Below, in pieces: positions 1-7,753 of a stretch of 64,000 bases of DNA. This DNA is from an uncultured Pelagibacteraceae bacterium (GTDB lineage: Bacteria; Pseudomonadota; Alphaproteobacteria; Pelagibacterales; Pelagibacteraceae). How positions within the stretch are numbered: the stretch's first letter is position 1; each line of letters begins with the position of its first letter. Location of the stretch: assembly GCA_902543535.1 (NCBI GenBank), contig CACBYG010000003.1, positions 1 to 64,000 on the forward strand, written 5' to 3'. The notes under the pieces were generated by a model. That model saw nothing but the letters and a program-made list of their open reading frames with translations. It was not told where the DNA came from and did no database searches. The position numbers and the translations under genes are program-made.

Positions 1-1576
1 TGCAGTTGACATGGTTAAAGAAAAATTGATTTCAAAAAAAGAGGCTGTGTTAAGAATCGATCCTCACTCACTTGATACACTCCTCCATCCAACTCTAGAT
101 GAAAAAAGTTCAATAAATGTAATTGCAAATGGCTTACCTGCTTCACCAGGTGCTGCGAGTGGTAAAGTTGTATTTACATCTGAAGAAGCAGAAAGGCTAA
201 CATCCATGATGCAGGACACTATATTAGTTAGAGTAGAAACCTCTCCAGAAGATATACAAGGAATGCATGCAGCTAAAGGAATATTAACTGCAAGAGGTGG
301 GATGACAAGCCATGCAGCAGTTGTAGCAAGAGGAATGGGAAGGCCTTGTGTTTCTGGATCGAGTGAAATTGATATCAATTATGAAAATAAGTCATTTAAA
401 ACATCATCAATAGAAATTAAAGAGGGAGACATAATAACAATAGACGGCTCAACAGGAAGAATAATCGATGGTAGTGTTGCTACTGTAAAGCCAGAAATAT
501 CTGGCGATTTTTCAAAATTAATGTCTTGGGCAGATAGCTATAGAAAATTAAATATAAGAACAAATTCAGAAACCCCAAAGGATACGCAAACTGCAAAAGA
601 TTTTGGTGCTGAAGGTATTGGACTTTGTAGAACTGAGCATATGTTTTTTGATGAAGAGAGAATTTTATCTGTAAGACAAATGATTCTTTCTAAAACTAAA
701 GAAGATAGAGCTAAAGCTTTAGATAAGCTTTTACCACATCAAAAAAAAGATTTTATTGAAATTTTTAAGATTATGAACAGTTTACCAGTCACAGTAAGAT
801 TGTTAGATCCGCCACTACACGAATTTTTACCAAGAACAAATAAAGAAATTGGTGAATTAGCAGAAATTGTTAATCTTTCTGTAAAAGAGGTTGAAACAAG
901 GATAGAAGAACTTCATGAGCAAAACCCAATGTTAGGTCACAGAGGTTGTAGATTAGCTATATCATTTCCTGAAATATATGAGATGCAATGTAGAGCAATT
1001 TTTGAAGCATTATGTGAGCTTAAGAAAAATAAAATTAAGTCAGCTTTTCCTGAAATAATGATTCCTCTGGTTTCTACAGAGGCTGAAATTAAAATAATGA
1101 AAGATTTAGTTAAAAGAATTGCAAATATGGTTCAAAAAGAAAATAAATTAAAAATAGACTTTGTGGTTGGTACAATGATTGAGCTCCCAAGAGCAGCTAT
1201 AAAGGCAAAAGAGATAGCAAAACACGCAGAATTTTTTAGTTTTGGAACAAATGATTTAACTCAAACTACTTTTGGAATAAGTAGAGATGATAGTGGAAAA
1301 TTTTTAAATGATTACTTAGAAAATAAAATATTTTCTATTGACCCTTTCGTATCAATCGATGAAGGGGTTTCAGATTTAGTTGAGATTGCTGTTGCAAAAG
1401 GAAAGAGCCAAAATAAAAAAATAAAACTGGGGATATGTGGAGAGCATGGAGGCGATCCTAAAAGTATCTCTTTTTGTGCAAAAGTAGGACTTAATTATGT
1501 TTCTTGTTCCCCTTATAGAGTTCCAGTTGCAAGATTAGCAGCAGCACAAGCAGAGCTAAAAAAAAAATTATCTTAA
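1..1576 (+). CDS. ppdK: Pyruvate, phosphate dikinase, C-terminal part (5' end outside window)
   Basis: This enzyme interconverts pyruvate, ATP and phosphate with PEP, AMP and pyrophosphate. The reading frame is open from the first base (codons start at position 2), so the ATG at 11 is internal; full-length family members are roughly 880-900 aa and only about 520 are seen. The swivelling phosphohistidine domain is present with GGMTSHAAVVARG at about residues 96-108 after that ATG, where the His encoded at 311-313 is the catalytic one. The C-terminal PEP/pyruvate TIM barrel follows, with GTMIELPRA, SFGTNDLTQ and the CGEHGGDP...CSPYRVP segment containing the catalytic Cys. The gene ends just before the left attachment repeat and converges on the tmRNA gene, from which it is now separated by the 10.4 kb element. 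Confidence 0.95.
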   Translation, partial: AVDMVKEKLISKKEAVLRIDPHSLDTLLHPTLDEKSSINVIANGLPASPGAASGKVVFTSEEAERLTSMMQDTILVRVETSPEDIQGMHAAKGILTARGGMTSHAAVVARGMGRPCVSGSSEIDINYENKSFKTSSIEIKEGDIITIDGSTGRIIDGSVATVKPEISGDFSKLMSWADSYRKLNIRTNSETPKDTQTAKDFGAEGIGLCRTEHMFFDEERILSVRQMILSKTKEDRAKALDKLLPHQKKDFIEIFKIMNSLPVTVRLLDPPLHEFLPRTNKEIGELAEIVNLSVKEVETRIEELHEQNPMLGHRGCRLAISFPEIYEMQCRAIFEALCELKKNKIKSAFPEIMIPLVSTEAEIKIMKDLVKRIANMVQKENKLKIDFVVGTMIELPRAAIKAKEIAKHAEFFSFGTNDLTQTTFGISRDDSGKFLNDYLENKIFSIDPFVSIDEGVSDLVEIAVAKGKSQNKKIKLGICGEHGGDPKSISFCAKVGLNYVSCSPYRVPVARLAAAQAELKKKLS

Positions 1577-1580
1577 TTAG

Positions 1581-1592
1581 GGGGCGTTCTGT
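1581..1592. repeat. attL core repeat (GGGGCGTTCTGT)
   Basis: This is an exact 12-bp direct repeat of 11965-11976, the 3' end of the tmRNA coding piece. At this copy the sequence continues into AGAACG, making a perfect dyad CGTTCT-GT-AGAACG (1585-1598) of the kind expected for paired core-type integrase sites. The dyad is absent at the other copy. Confidence 0.75.
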
Positions 1593-1642
1593 AGAACGAC
1601 CTTTATTTTATTATATACAGAAAATATAGGTTTTTGGAAACT

Positions 1643-1708
1643 TCTTCGTAGAAACTTCGTAGTAAGTTTTCGTTATTTGTCAGATTTCTTGTTTTGGTTC
1701 TTCGTAGT
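1643..1708. repeat. Left-end TTCGTAG repeats, candidate integrase arm sites
   Basis: Copies of (A/T)(A/C)TTCGTAG occur at 1643-1652, 1653-1663 and 1698-1708, the last inside the 3' end of the integrase gene. The same motif recurs three times in the same orientation at the right end (11883-11916). Paired clusters of short direct repeats just inside both att cores are typical of arm-type integrase binding sites; that role is inferred. Confidence 0.5.
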
Positions 1709-2962
1709 AGATTTTTCTAGTTTTTGGATAAAATCAGAACTTTCAGGAAATATCTTCTCGTGGTCTAAAGCAGTCTGATATTCACTTTGAGATTTGTAAT
1801 ACTTTCTAATCATCTCTACATCTGTATTTGAGTGAAGTGATACTACATTCGCAGGAACATTTTTTCTTTCTCTTTGGTTAATAAATGTATGTCTGAATGT
1901 GTATAATGGTCTTGGTGTATCTGTTGCTAGATATAGTCCTAAACCTCGACTAATTCTCACAAAGTCTTTTCTAATCTTATCGTAAATACTTTGTCTGTTT
2001 TTTAATTTAGGAAAAAATAGATAATCAAAGTCATTACATTTTGGATATCTAGTCTTAACTCTTGGTTCATAAATGTTGTAAGTGAAATAATCGTTAATTG
2101 ATTGAGTATGAACTTTACTCAAATCGCCTTTACTATTCTTTTTATGTTCAATTAACTTAATCTGTAAAATAGGAAATTTAGGATTACTTGGTCTAGGAAT
2201 ATACTTTAATTGATTTCTTTTAACTTTTAATAATTCTGTTCCTGGTCTAAATCCAGCAGACCTTAACATTTCTAGATAATCAGCAACTTCATCGTAATAT
2301 GAATTTTCTTTTTCTTTTCCTAATTTTAAGAAAGCATCGATAATTCTTCTTTGTTCTTTTGGTTCATAACTATCTCGTCTAGTTTTAAAGTTTCTATCTA
2401 ATTTTGGAAAGTCTGGTATTTGATTAAAAGGAACATCATTATTGTTTAATGCCTTTTTAAACATCTGATTTAAGATATCTTTATACTTTAATTGAGTTGC
2501 GTGAGATAAACTTTGATTGTCTAAATCAAAAAACAAATCTTCAACTGCTGTATTCATACTATCTTTGTTTCTGTAATCGACATCTTCAAAATATGGTTTG
2601 ATACTATTGGTGTATCGATTTAAAGTTTTTCTATAGTATTGTGGTTTGCCGTCTTGTTCGTATCTCTTTTTAATTCTATCAAGATAGGGTTTAGCAATAT
2701 CTTTATGAAAATCTATGTCATAGATAAATTCATCTGTAGAATAATTTTTATAAAATTCTTTCCATATCTGTTTTGATTTTGTTTCTGCTTCTCTTAATGT
2801 AGAAATTCTTTTTCCTAAACTTTTTTCATAACAACCATTACGACCATACTTCTTATCTACATAAAATCGTAAATAATAATTTTTACTATTGTCATATTTA
2901 AAAATGACAATCGGTGGTTTGTTGTATTCTTTTTTAAAATTTATCTTCGGCATAATTGACAA
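1673..2962 (-). CDS. int: Tyrosine recombinase/integrase of the element
   Basis: The protein is 429 aa, the usual size for phage-type integrases. The N-terminal part (about 1-190) is basic and carries the arm-binding/SAM-like region. The catalytic domain contains AGFRPGTEL (first Arg), TFRHTF (second Arg and adjacent His), LHSNTDVEMIRKYY (the His/Trp position followed by the nucleophilic Tyr region) near residue 390. The first position of the usual H-x-x-R-H box is Tyr (YTFRH), a variation seen in diverged integrases. It is transcribed toward attL and ends 81 bp from the repeat, the standard place for the integrase of an ssrA-targeting element. It should catalyse excision and integration between the 12-bp cores. 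Confidence 0.9.
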   Translation of the reverse strand: MSIMPKINFKKEYNKPPIVIFKYDNSKNYYLRFYVDKKYGRNGCYEKSLGKRISTLREAETKSKQIWKEFYKNYSTDEFIYDIDFHKDIAKPYLDRIKKRYEQDGKPQYYRKTLNRYTNSIKPYFEDVDYRNKDSMNTAVEDLFFDLDNQSLSHATQLKYKDILNQMFKKALNNNDVPFNQIPDFPKLDRNFKTRRDSYEPKEQRRIIDAFLKLGKEKENSYYDEVADYLEMLRSAGFRPGTELLKVKRNQLKYIPRPSNPKFPILQIKLIEHKKNSKGDLSKVHTQSINDYFTYNIYEPRVKTRYPKCNDFDYLFFPKLKNRQSIYDKIRKDFVRISRGLGLYLATDTPRPLYTFRHTFINQRERKNVPANVVSLHSNTDVEMIRKYYKSQSEYQTALDHEKIFPESSDFIQKLEKSTTKNQNKKSDK

Positions 2963-3002
2963 TCAATGGTAGATGGATTTTTTAAGCATTCAAGACTAAT
3001 GC

Positions 3003-3632
3003 CTAAAAAACCTCTAGTTCATTTAGACATCTTCTCATATCTGGAAACTTTGAATTTACTATCAAATCCAACTCTTTCTTTGAGATGTCTTTCTTTTCCT
3101 TTCTAATAATTGATTTAAGTCTTTTGGTTAATGATTGTTTAACTTCATCTTTTTCGTTTTTGTTTAAATTGAAATCGAATTCTAAACATCTAGACTTGAT
3201 TGGTTCGATTACTTTATCATCGTAGTTAAATGTAAAGATAATCGAACATAGATGACTAAACTCTTCCAATGGTCGTCTTAATGAAGTCTGTGCGTTTTCA
3301 GTTAATCTATCACTCTCATCAAGAATAATAATTCGTTTCTGTCCAAATAGAGAGATACTTCTCATAACTTTTGAAACATAATTGTTTATGAAATTGTCAT
3401 CGTTATCTTTAGACGCATTAACGATTATGTAATCATCTGGTGCTAATTCTTTAGCAAGTGCTATCGCAGTAGATGTTTTTCCAACTCCTGCGTTTCCATA
3501 AAATATTAAGTGATTAGGTTGTTTTTGTTTCCATTTTTCTAATCTCTTACTAATTCTCAATGGTAATACACATTCAGATAATTTATTTGGTCGATACTTT
3601 TCTGTTAATGGAATTTCATTAAAGTAAGTCAT
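3003..3632 (-). CDS. Clamp-loader-like AAA+ ATPase, short (T4 gp44/RFC type)
   Basis: The protein is 209 aa. It starts with an RFC-type EKYRPNKLSE box (about 11-20), then Walker A GNAGVGKT (46-53), Walker B IIILDESD (101-108) and the clamp-loader sensor-1/SRC region (SRC at about 147-149). This is the large clamp-loader subunit family of T4-like phages, archaea and eukaryotes rather than bacterial DnaX. Full-length relatives are about 310-330 aa; this one ends after the lid domain and lacks the C-terminal collar domain needed for a stable pentamer. Its start overlaps the upstream stop as TAATG (3630-3634), so translation is coupled. It may act in element replication or interfere with the clamp loader of a T4-like helper phage; both are inference. 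Confidence 0.85.
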   Translation of the reverse strand: MTYFNEIPLTEKYRPNKLSECVLPLRISKRLEKWKQKQPNHLIFYGNAGVGKTSTAIALAKELAPDDYIIVNASKDNDDNFINNYVSKVMRSISLFGQKRIIILDESDRLTENAQTSLRRPLEEFSHLCSIIFTFNYDDKVIEPIKSRCLEFDFNLNKNEKDEVKQSLTKRLKSIIRKEKKDISKKELDLIVNSKFPDMRRCLNELEVF

Positions 3633-3898
3633 TATTGAATACTCACTTTCTTTCCTTTTTCATATGAAATAGTCATTGATAAAAGTTCAAACCATTCTCT
3701 AAAGAACTTCGAACCATCATTACAAAATTTGACTATCTCTGGACTATTTGGATTTAGTTCTTTGAACTCTTTACAAGCATTTTCTAATTCTTCGATATTA
3801 GTTATAATCTTGGTAAGAACTTTTAATTCATTTCCCTTAATCTCAAATTCTCTCCATTCGCCTTTATCAGTTGGTTTGTGGTCTTTTAGTTTAATCAT
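3632..3898 (-). CDS. Hypothetical 88-aa protein, clamp-loader operon
   Basis: I do not recognise this protein. It is small, charged and mostly helical in character, with no signal peptide, membrane segment or Cys/His cluster. It is sandwiched between the candidate ADP-ribosyltransferase (4-bp ATGA-type overlap) and the clamp-loader-like ATPase (TAATG overlap), so it is certainly translated with them. A T4 gp62-like small clamp-loader subunit would be an attractive guess by position, but it is half the usual length and I see no motif to support it. Confidence 0.7.
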   Translation of the reverse strand: MIKLKDHKPTDKGEWREFEIKGNELKVLTKIITNIEELENACKEFKELNPNSPEIVKFCNDGSKFFREWFELLSMTISYEKGKKVSIQ

Positions 3899-5304
3899 AC
3901 TGCTTTCCTTTCTATTGGTTTTAATGGTAGTGATGATTGTGGTATTGGAAGATGAAAATCTTTTATTCTCTCTAAATCAAATTTATCCAAATAACTTTCT
4001 ACATCGTTATGATATTCATCATTTTTGATTAAATTGAGCATACATTTTTCACCTTGTTCTTGAACAATAGGTTCTTTCGAAACATTCCAAATTGCTGATT
4101 GAATATCTTGTTCATCAGTTATGAAATCATATCTAATCAACTCAACATTGTTTGGGTCAGCAAAGATTTCACTTTCAGGACTTAAAACATCAAAAGTGAT
4201 AATATGTTTTTTCTTAACTCTAAAAGTACCGACACATCTTCGTGTATTCTCATTTAAATAGTTTTGATTATAAAAACTTCCTAAAACTTTTTTGTATTCT
4301 CTTTGTAAGTTCTTGGTTAGTTTTCTTTTAGACATCGCACCAAAAAGACTTGGTAAGTTTTTTCTAAAGTTCAAATCAGTTCTAAAATGATATCTAGAAC
4401 CAAACCGAACTGCTTGTTCTTTATCTAATGTATAACTGAAACCTCTTCCTTCATCTTGAATATGTGCGTTTGGGTTATTTAATTTCTTAATACCTTTTCT
4501 TACATATCGATTTGGTTTAACTAAAAATCCTCTATACATTGTAATGTAGTCATCAAGTTTAGTTCCACTAAAGAAATCTCTTGAATGTCTAGCAACTATA
4601 TCGCCGTGAATTTTTTTACATCTCTCAACAAAATATTCATCTGACGAAAGTCTATCGTATCTTGAAAGAACTCTTTCCCAATCAGAATAGTTAAATTCAC
4701 TAAAGTTTGAAAATGTATAAACTACATCAAAGACTATCCAGAATAACTTACTAGATGTTATTAAACTTTCAGCACTAAAGAAATATTTTAAAAAGTTTCT
4801 ATCTTTAACTGCTCTGTTTAAATCGTGTTGATTTAATTCAATCTTAAAAATCTTTTTAATAAAACCTTGAAGAAATTGTTTGTTAGTAAATGTATCTTGT
4901 TTAAATCTTGGAATAGTTAAAACTGCTTCATTTAATGCTCGTATATACCTTGTGACCTGATTACTTCTTGCGATTGAATATTCATCTTCGTTTTGATTTT
5001 GAATTAAATGATTTTGTCTTGTCATTAAGAATTCTTTAATATTTGAACCCCAACCAAGAGTTTCGAAATCTTTTATTTTTTTTTGTTCTTTAGTGATTAT
5101 GTTCCAAACCCATTCGTTAATTTCTTGTGTATCTTTATCTACTAAAATTCCTAAATCACTTTCTCTATCGTTATTACTTGATAAACCAATTGCTTGTCCG
5201 TGATAGACAAATTGTTTAGTCGCAAATTCTAACTCTTGTTTAGGGAGTGTAATACCTAACTCCCTAAACTTATTATCAACGAAATCTAAATTACTTTGTT
5301 TCAT
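3895..5304 (-). CDS. Candidate mono-ADP-ribosyltransferase (R-S-E type)
   Basis: The protein is 469 aa. The C-terminal half has the ordered elements of the arginine-specific ADP-ribosyltransferase fold: MYRGF (Arg258), a SYT triplet (290-292) followed by A-V-R-F-G, and SPESEIF giving an E-x-E pair (377/379). The N-terminal 200 residues are of unknown function. T4-like phages use this enzyme class (Alt, ModA, ModB) to modify host RNA polymerase and ribosomal proteins, and it is also common in toxins. The gene overlaps the preceding ORF by 14 bp and the next by 4 bp. No secretion signal is seen, so the target should be in the host cytoplasm: host transcription or translation, or a competing phage. 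The fold call rests on motif spacing only. Confidence 0.55.
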   Translation of the reverse strand: MKQSNLDFVDNKFRELGITLPKQELEFATKQFVYHGQAIGLSSNNDRESDLGILVDKDTQEINEWVWNIITKEQKKIKDFETLGWGSNIKEFLMTRQNHLIQNQNEDEYSIARSNQVTRYIRALNEAVLTIPRFKQDTFTNKQFLQGFIKKIFKIELNQHDLNRAVKDRNFLKYFFSAESLITSSKLFWIVFDVVYTFSNFSEFNYSDWERVLSRYDRLSSDEYFVERCKKIHGDIVARHSRDFFSGTKLDDYITMYRGFLVKPNRYVRKGIKKLNNPNAHIQDEGRGFSYTLDKEQAVRFGSRYHFRTDLNFRKNLPSLFGAMSKRKLTKNLQREYKKVLGSFYNQNYLNENTRRCVGTFRVKKKHIITFDVLSPESEIFADPNNVELIRYDFITDEQDIQSAIWNVSKEPIVQEQGEKCMLNLIKNDEYHNDVESYLDKFDLERIKDFHLPIPQSSLPLKPIERKAV

Positions 5305-5797
5305 TGATATCCTTTTCTGCTATTGGTTCTTTGTCTGTAAGATAATAAACAACTTGTCTGAACTTATCTTTTTTCTGAATTTCAGAATGAACTTTACAAA
5401 ATCTTGGAAGACCCAACTGAATTAACCTTGAATTAACTTTATCTAAATCAATATCGCCAAATTCATTTTCAGTATAATATTTGTTTCGTGGGTCTTTGAT
5501 TATCTCATCTACACTCTTTTTGATAACTTCGTTTTTCTTCTCAATGTTATGTGTATGAGGTTCGATATCTATATTATCAACTATTTCCTCGTGAATGTGA
5601 GACCACCAATCATAGTTTTCATCGTATTCTTTAAGACAATTTTTACTATGTTTGATTGCTTCTTGTTCATTAGCAAATACTTCATTTTTATCTATTTCAA
5701 TATCGTCATTATGACCAACATTCCAAACATCATAATTCATAGTTAATGAATTCTCACTTTTGTAAATGTCGTAGATTTTATTATTTTCAGTATTCAT
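5291..5797 (-). CDS. Hypothetical acidic 168-aa protein
   Basis: I do not recognise this protein. It is acidic, rich in Asp/Glu/Asn and aromatic residues (DENYDWWSHIHEE near 60-70), and soluble, with no obvious transmembrane segment or zinc motif. Its end overlaps the start of the candidate ADP-ribosyltransferase by 14 bp, so the two are co-translated. A highly acidic partner directly ahead of a putative modifying enzyme could be a DNA-mimic, immunity or chaperone-like protein, but nothing in the sequence proves that. Confidence 0.7.
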   Translation of the reverse strand: MNTENNKIYDIYKSENSLTMNYDVWNVGHNDDIEIDKNEVFANEQEAIKHSKNCLKEYDENYDWWSHIHEEIVDNIDIEPHTHNIEKKNEVIKKSVDEIIKDPRNKYYTENEFGDIDLDKVNSRLIQLGLPRFCKVHSEIQKKDKFRQVVYYLTDKEPIAEKDINETK

Positions 5798-5817
5798 TAT
5801 TAAGTACCTCTCTTTCT

Positions 5818-6267
5818 TTATTGAATTGTTTGACCTAGATTTTCTGAACCTCTTTCAGAAACACTTTTGACATTGTTTTTTTCTGCCCAGTCTTTGTAAG
5901 ATAAAGTTTTGTCTGCGATGTTTAATTCTTCACAAAGCATTTGAACAAACTCACCTCTTTGGTCTGGTTGAAAATAGTATTTACTATTAGTTCTAGTGAT
6001 AAACCCAAAACCATTTTCAATTAAATCTTTATCAGATTTCATTCCGTCTAAAGTGTAAGCAAGAGATAATTTTACTAACTCACTCTTGTCATTCTCTAAA
6101 CAAGCAATTACTTGTTTTAGAACTTTCTTTTCAACAGATAATTGTTGTTCAATCGTCTTGTTAATAGGTTTAATAACAATCGATGTATCAAACCACTCTT
6201 GTTCTTGATTTTCGTAAGTAGCAATTACATTAACACTTACTTGTCTTTCTTTTATATTATTTTCCAT
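5818..6267 (-). CDS. Hypothetical protein, first gene of the leftward operon
   Basis: The open frame extends to a TTG at 6309, but the ATG at 6267 (MENNIKERQ) is preferred because it follows a purine-rich AAAGAGAAAGAGAAA stretch and leaves the inverted repeats upstream non-coding. The product is about 149 aa, with a beta-rich N-terminal half (SVNVIATYENQEQEWFDTSIV) and a C-terminal part ending YKDWAEKNN, which resembles a small DNA- or protein-binding module. Function is unknown. It heads a leftward operon of six genes ending with the integrase. Confidence 0.65.
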   Translation of the reverse strand: MENNIKERQVSVNVIATYENQEQEWFDTSIVIKPINKTIEQQLSVEKKVLKQVIACLENDKSELVKLSLAYTLDGMKSDKDLIENGFGFITRTNSKYYFQPDQRGEFVQMLCEELNIADKTLSYKDWAEKNNVKSVSERGSENLGQTIQ

Positions 6268-6603
6268 TTTCTCTTTCTCTTTCTTTTTGTGAAGATGATG
6301 AACTACCAAGTATTACAATGATATTGTAAGAATGTTTGAAATAAGAGATGTTCATCATCTTCGAATTACTAGAATTTCTCTTTGTTTCAAACATATCCCT
6401 ACTATACAGCATAATGTCCTACGAGTAAAAATGATGACTTTTTAGGGTTTCAGTCATCGTATATTGATTTACTACGAAAATTACGATGAGTTCTTAAGGT
6501 TTTAGTCATCGTAGAGGGTGGTTTCTGCTTGTTTCCTCTGTAGGTGTTGATACCAATTTGTTATTACTTGTATGTGCGTCTAATAACAAAAGGAGGAAAA
6601 CTA
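6268..6603. promoter_or_regulatory. Divergent control region between leftward operon and resolvase
   Basis: This gene-free interval lies between divergent transcription units and is packed with symmetry. TTACAAT-gat-ATTGTAA (6313-6329) is a perfect operator-like palindrome. GAAGATGATGAA/TTCATCATCTTC (6291-6302/6351-6362) interleaves with ATGTTTGAAA/TTTCAAACAT (6332-6341/6385-6394). Two imperfect direct repeats of about 42 bp (6419-6461, 6472-6513) each contain CTACGA and an inverted ATGATGA/TCATCGT pair. The right repeat array is positioned where a serine recombinase res site would be. Promoters must lie here for both directions but I cannot choose specific boxes. Confidence 0.6.
6419..6513. 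repeat. Two imperfect ~42-bp direct repeats upstream of the resolvase
   Basis: Unit A (6419-6461) and unit B (6472-6513) share CTACGA at the 5' end and GTTT(C/T)AGTCATCGTA at the 3' end. The offset is 51-53 bp. In unit B the inner arms TACGATGA and TCATCGTA are a perfect inverted repeat (within 6482-6512). The next gene is a serine recombinase, so these could be res-like sites or autoregulatory operators. Confidence 0.65.
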
Positions 6604-7275
6604 ATGAATATTGCGTATTTAAGAGTATCACATCAAGAAAGTTTGAACGGAACATCTCTAGAAGTTCAAGAAAAGAAGTGTAGAGCATTTGCTGAACTTC
6701 ACGGATTTTCAATTGATAGAGTGTATTCGGAAGTAGTTTCTGGTGGGGTAGAGTTTAGAAAAAGACCTGTGTTTCAAAAGGTTTTATCTAATCTAAAATC
6801 TAATTCAAAACTTGTTGTTTCAAGATTGGATAGATTATCAAGAAAAGTCATTGATACTTTAAAACTTGTTGATGATTTTAAAAAGGAACACAAAGACATT
6901 TGTATTACTGATATCGGTAATATTCACAAAGATGGTGTTTCTAAAATTTTCGTCACCATTCTTGCTTCACTTGCTGAAATTGAGAGAGAAAATATTTCTC
7001 AAAGAGTATTAGCAAGTAAGAAGATTGCTAAACAAGAGAGAAGATATCTCGGTGGATATACTGAATTTGGATACAAGGTAGAAGACAAGAAACTTGTACC
7101 AGATGATAAGGAATTTACCGTTCTTCAATCAATGATAAATTTAAGAAAATCTGGACTTGGATATAGAAAGATATCTGATGAGATTAAAAATAAGTTCGGC
7201 AAACGAATTTATTATCCTCAAGTTCATAAAATCTTAAATCGACCACATAATCTTAAACTTTTAGAGGTAGCATAA
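6604..7275 (+). CDS. Serine recombinase (resolvase/invertase family)
   Basis: The start at 6604 is chosen over an upstream in-frame start at 6544 because AGGAGG sits at the proper distance before it. The product is 223 aa. The catalytic domain begins MNIAYLRVS with the nucleophilic Ser9, followed by GTSLEVQE, SRLDRLSR (about residues 74-81) and the helix E-like ASLAEIERENISQR (about 121-134). A short C-terminal helix-turn-helix region (LGYRKISDEIKNKFG...YYPQVHKIL) follows. The length matches small resolvases/invertases rather than large integrases. With a tyrosine integrase already present, its likely jobs are dimer resolution, inversion control or regulation at the flanking repeats. Confidence 0.9.
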   Translation: MNIAYLRVSHQESLNGTSLEVQEKKCRAFAELHGFSIDRVYSEVVSGGVEFRKRPVFQKVLSNLKSNSKLVVSRLDRLSRKVIDTLKLVDDFKKEHKDICITDIGNIHKDGVSKIFVTILASLAEIERENISQRVLASKKIAKQERRYLGGYTEFGYKVEDKKLVPDDKEFTVLQSMINLRKSGLGYRKISDEIKNKFGKRIYYPQVHKILNRPHNLKLLEVA

Positions 7276-7502
7276 TGACGATTACAATTGTTCCAATTTG
7301 CTATGATTGTAATGAAGAATTATCCAATTTCGATAAATTTCTAGATAAGAAATATAAGTCGCCACTTGGTTATACTCTTTGTTCCGATTGTACCAAAAAA
7401 AGAGAAGACAAAATCAGAAAAGAACTTGCTCAAAGTATTGCTGACGATTTGGATATTTACGACTTTGAACAAGATTTGACGAGAGGAGGTAAGTTAAAAT
7501 GA
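7275..7502 (+). CDS. Small zinc-ribbon protein
   Basis: The protein is 75 aa. Two CxxC pairs (CYDC near residue 9 and CSDC near residue 36) are separated by about 24 residues, as in a zinc ribbon or DksA/TraR-like finger. The C-terminal half is a charged helix. The start overlaps the resolvase stop by one base (TAATG). Small zinc ribbons of this kind are common in phage and satellite genomes as transcription or anti-restriction factors; no specific role can be assigned. Confidence 0.75.
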   Translation: MTITIVPICYDCNEELSNFDKFLDKKYKSPLGYTLCSDCTKKREDKIRKELAQSIADDLDIYDFEQDLTRGGKLK

Positions 7503-7753
7503 AGTTAATTAAGACACTAATATTTTTGTTTCTATTAACTTTTACAACTCACGCATTTGGTAAATCTAATGAATATTATCAAATGGTAATAACCAATGTT
7601 TTAACTAATTGTAAAACTGACGAATGTAGAAAATCCATTTTTGAACAAGAAGTTCATATCGCATTTTTCAATTTAATGGACGCAATACTTAATCAATTAC
7701 AATTTGAGTTAAGTCAAAAGAAGAAAGAGAAGTTATGGTCAAACGAATTATAA
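7499..7753 (+). CDS. Small exported protein with signal peptide
   Basis: The protein is 84 aa. The N-terminus MKLIKTLIFLFLLTFTTHAFG is a clear Sec signal peptide with an A-F-G cleavage region near residue 20. The mature part (about 64 aa) has two Cys in NCKTDECRK that could form a disulfide. It overlaps the preceding gene by 4 bp and the next by 19 bp. This is the first of three exported proteins encoded in a row; a role in the cell envelope, such as superinfection exclusion, is possible but unproven. Confidence 0.75.
   Translation: MKLIKTLIFLFLLTFTTHAFGKSNEYYQMVITNVLTNCKTDECRKSIFEQEVHIAFFNLMDAILNQLQFELSQKKKEKLWSNEL

Noticed and set aside
3632-3898. T4 gp62-like clamp-loader partner
   Set aside because: The position is right, but the protein is only 88 aa and shows no family motif.
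6506-6712. Minus-strand ORF of 68 aa
   Set aside because: It is antisense to the resolvase start and leader, lacks a ribosome-binding site and encodes a leucine-rich shadow.
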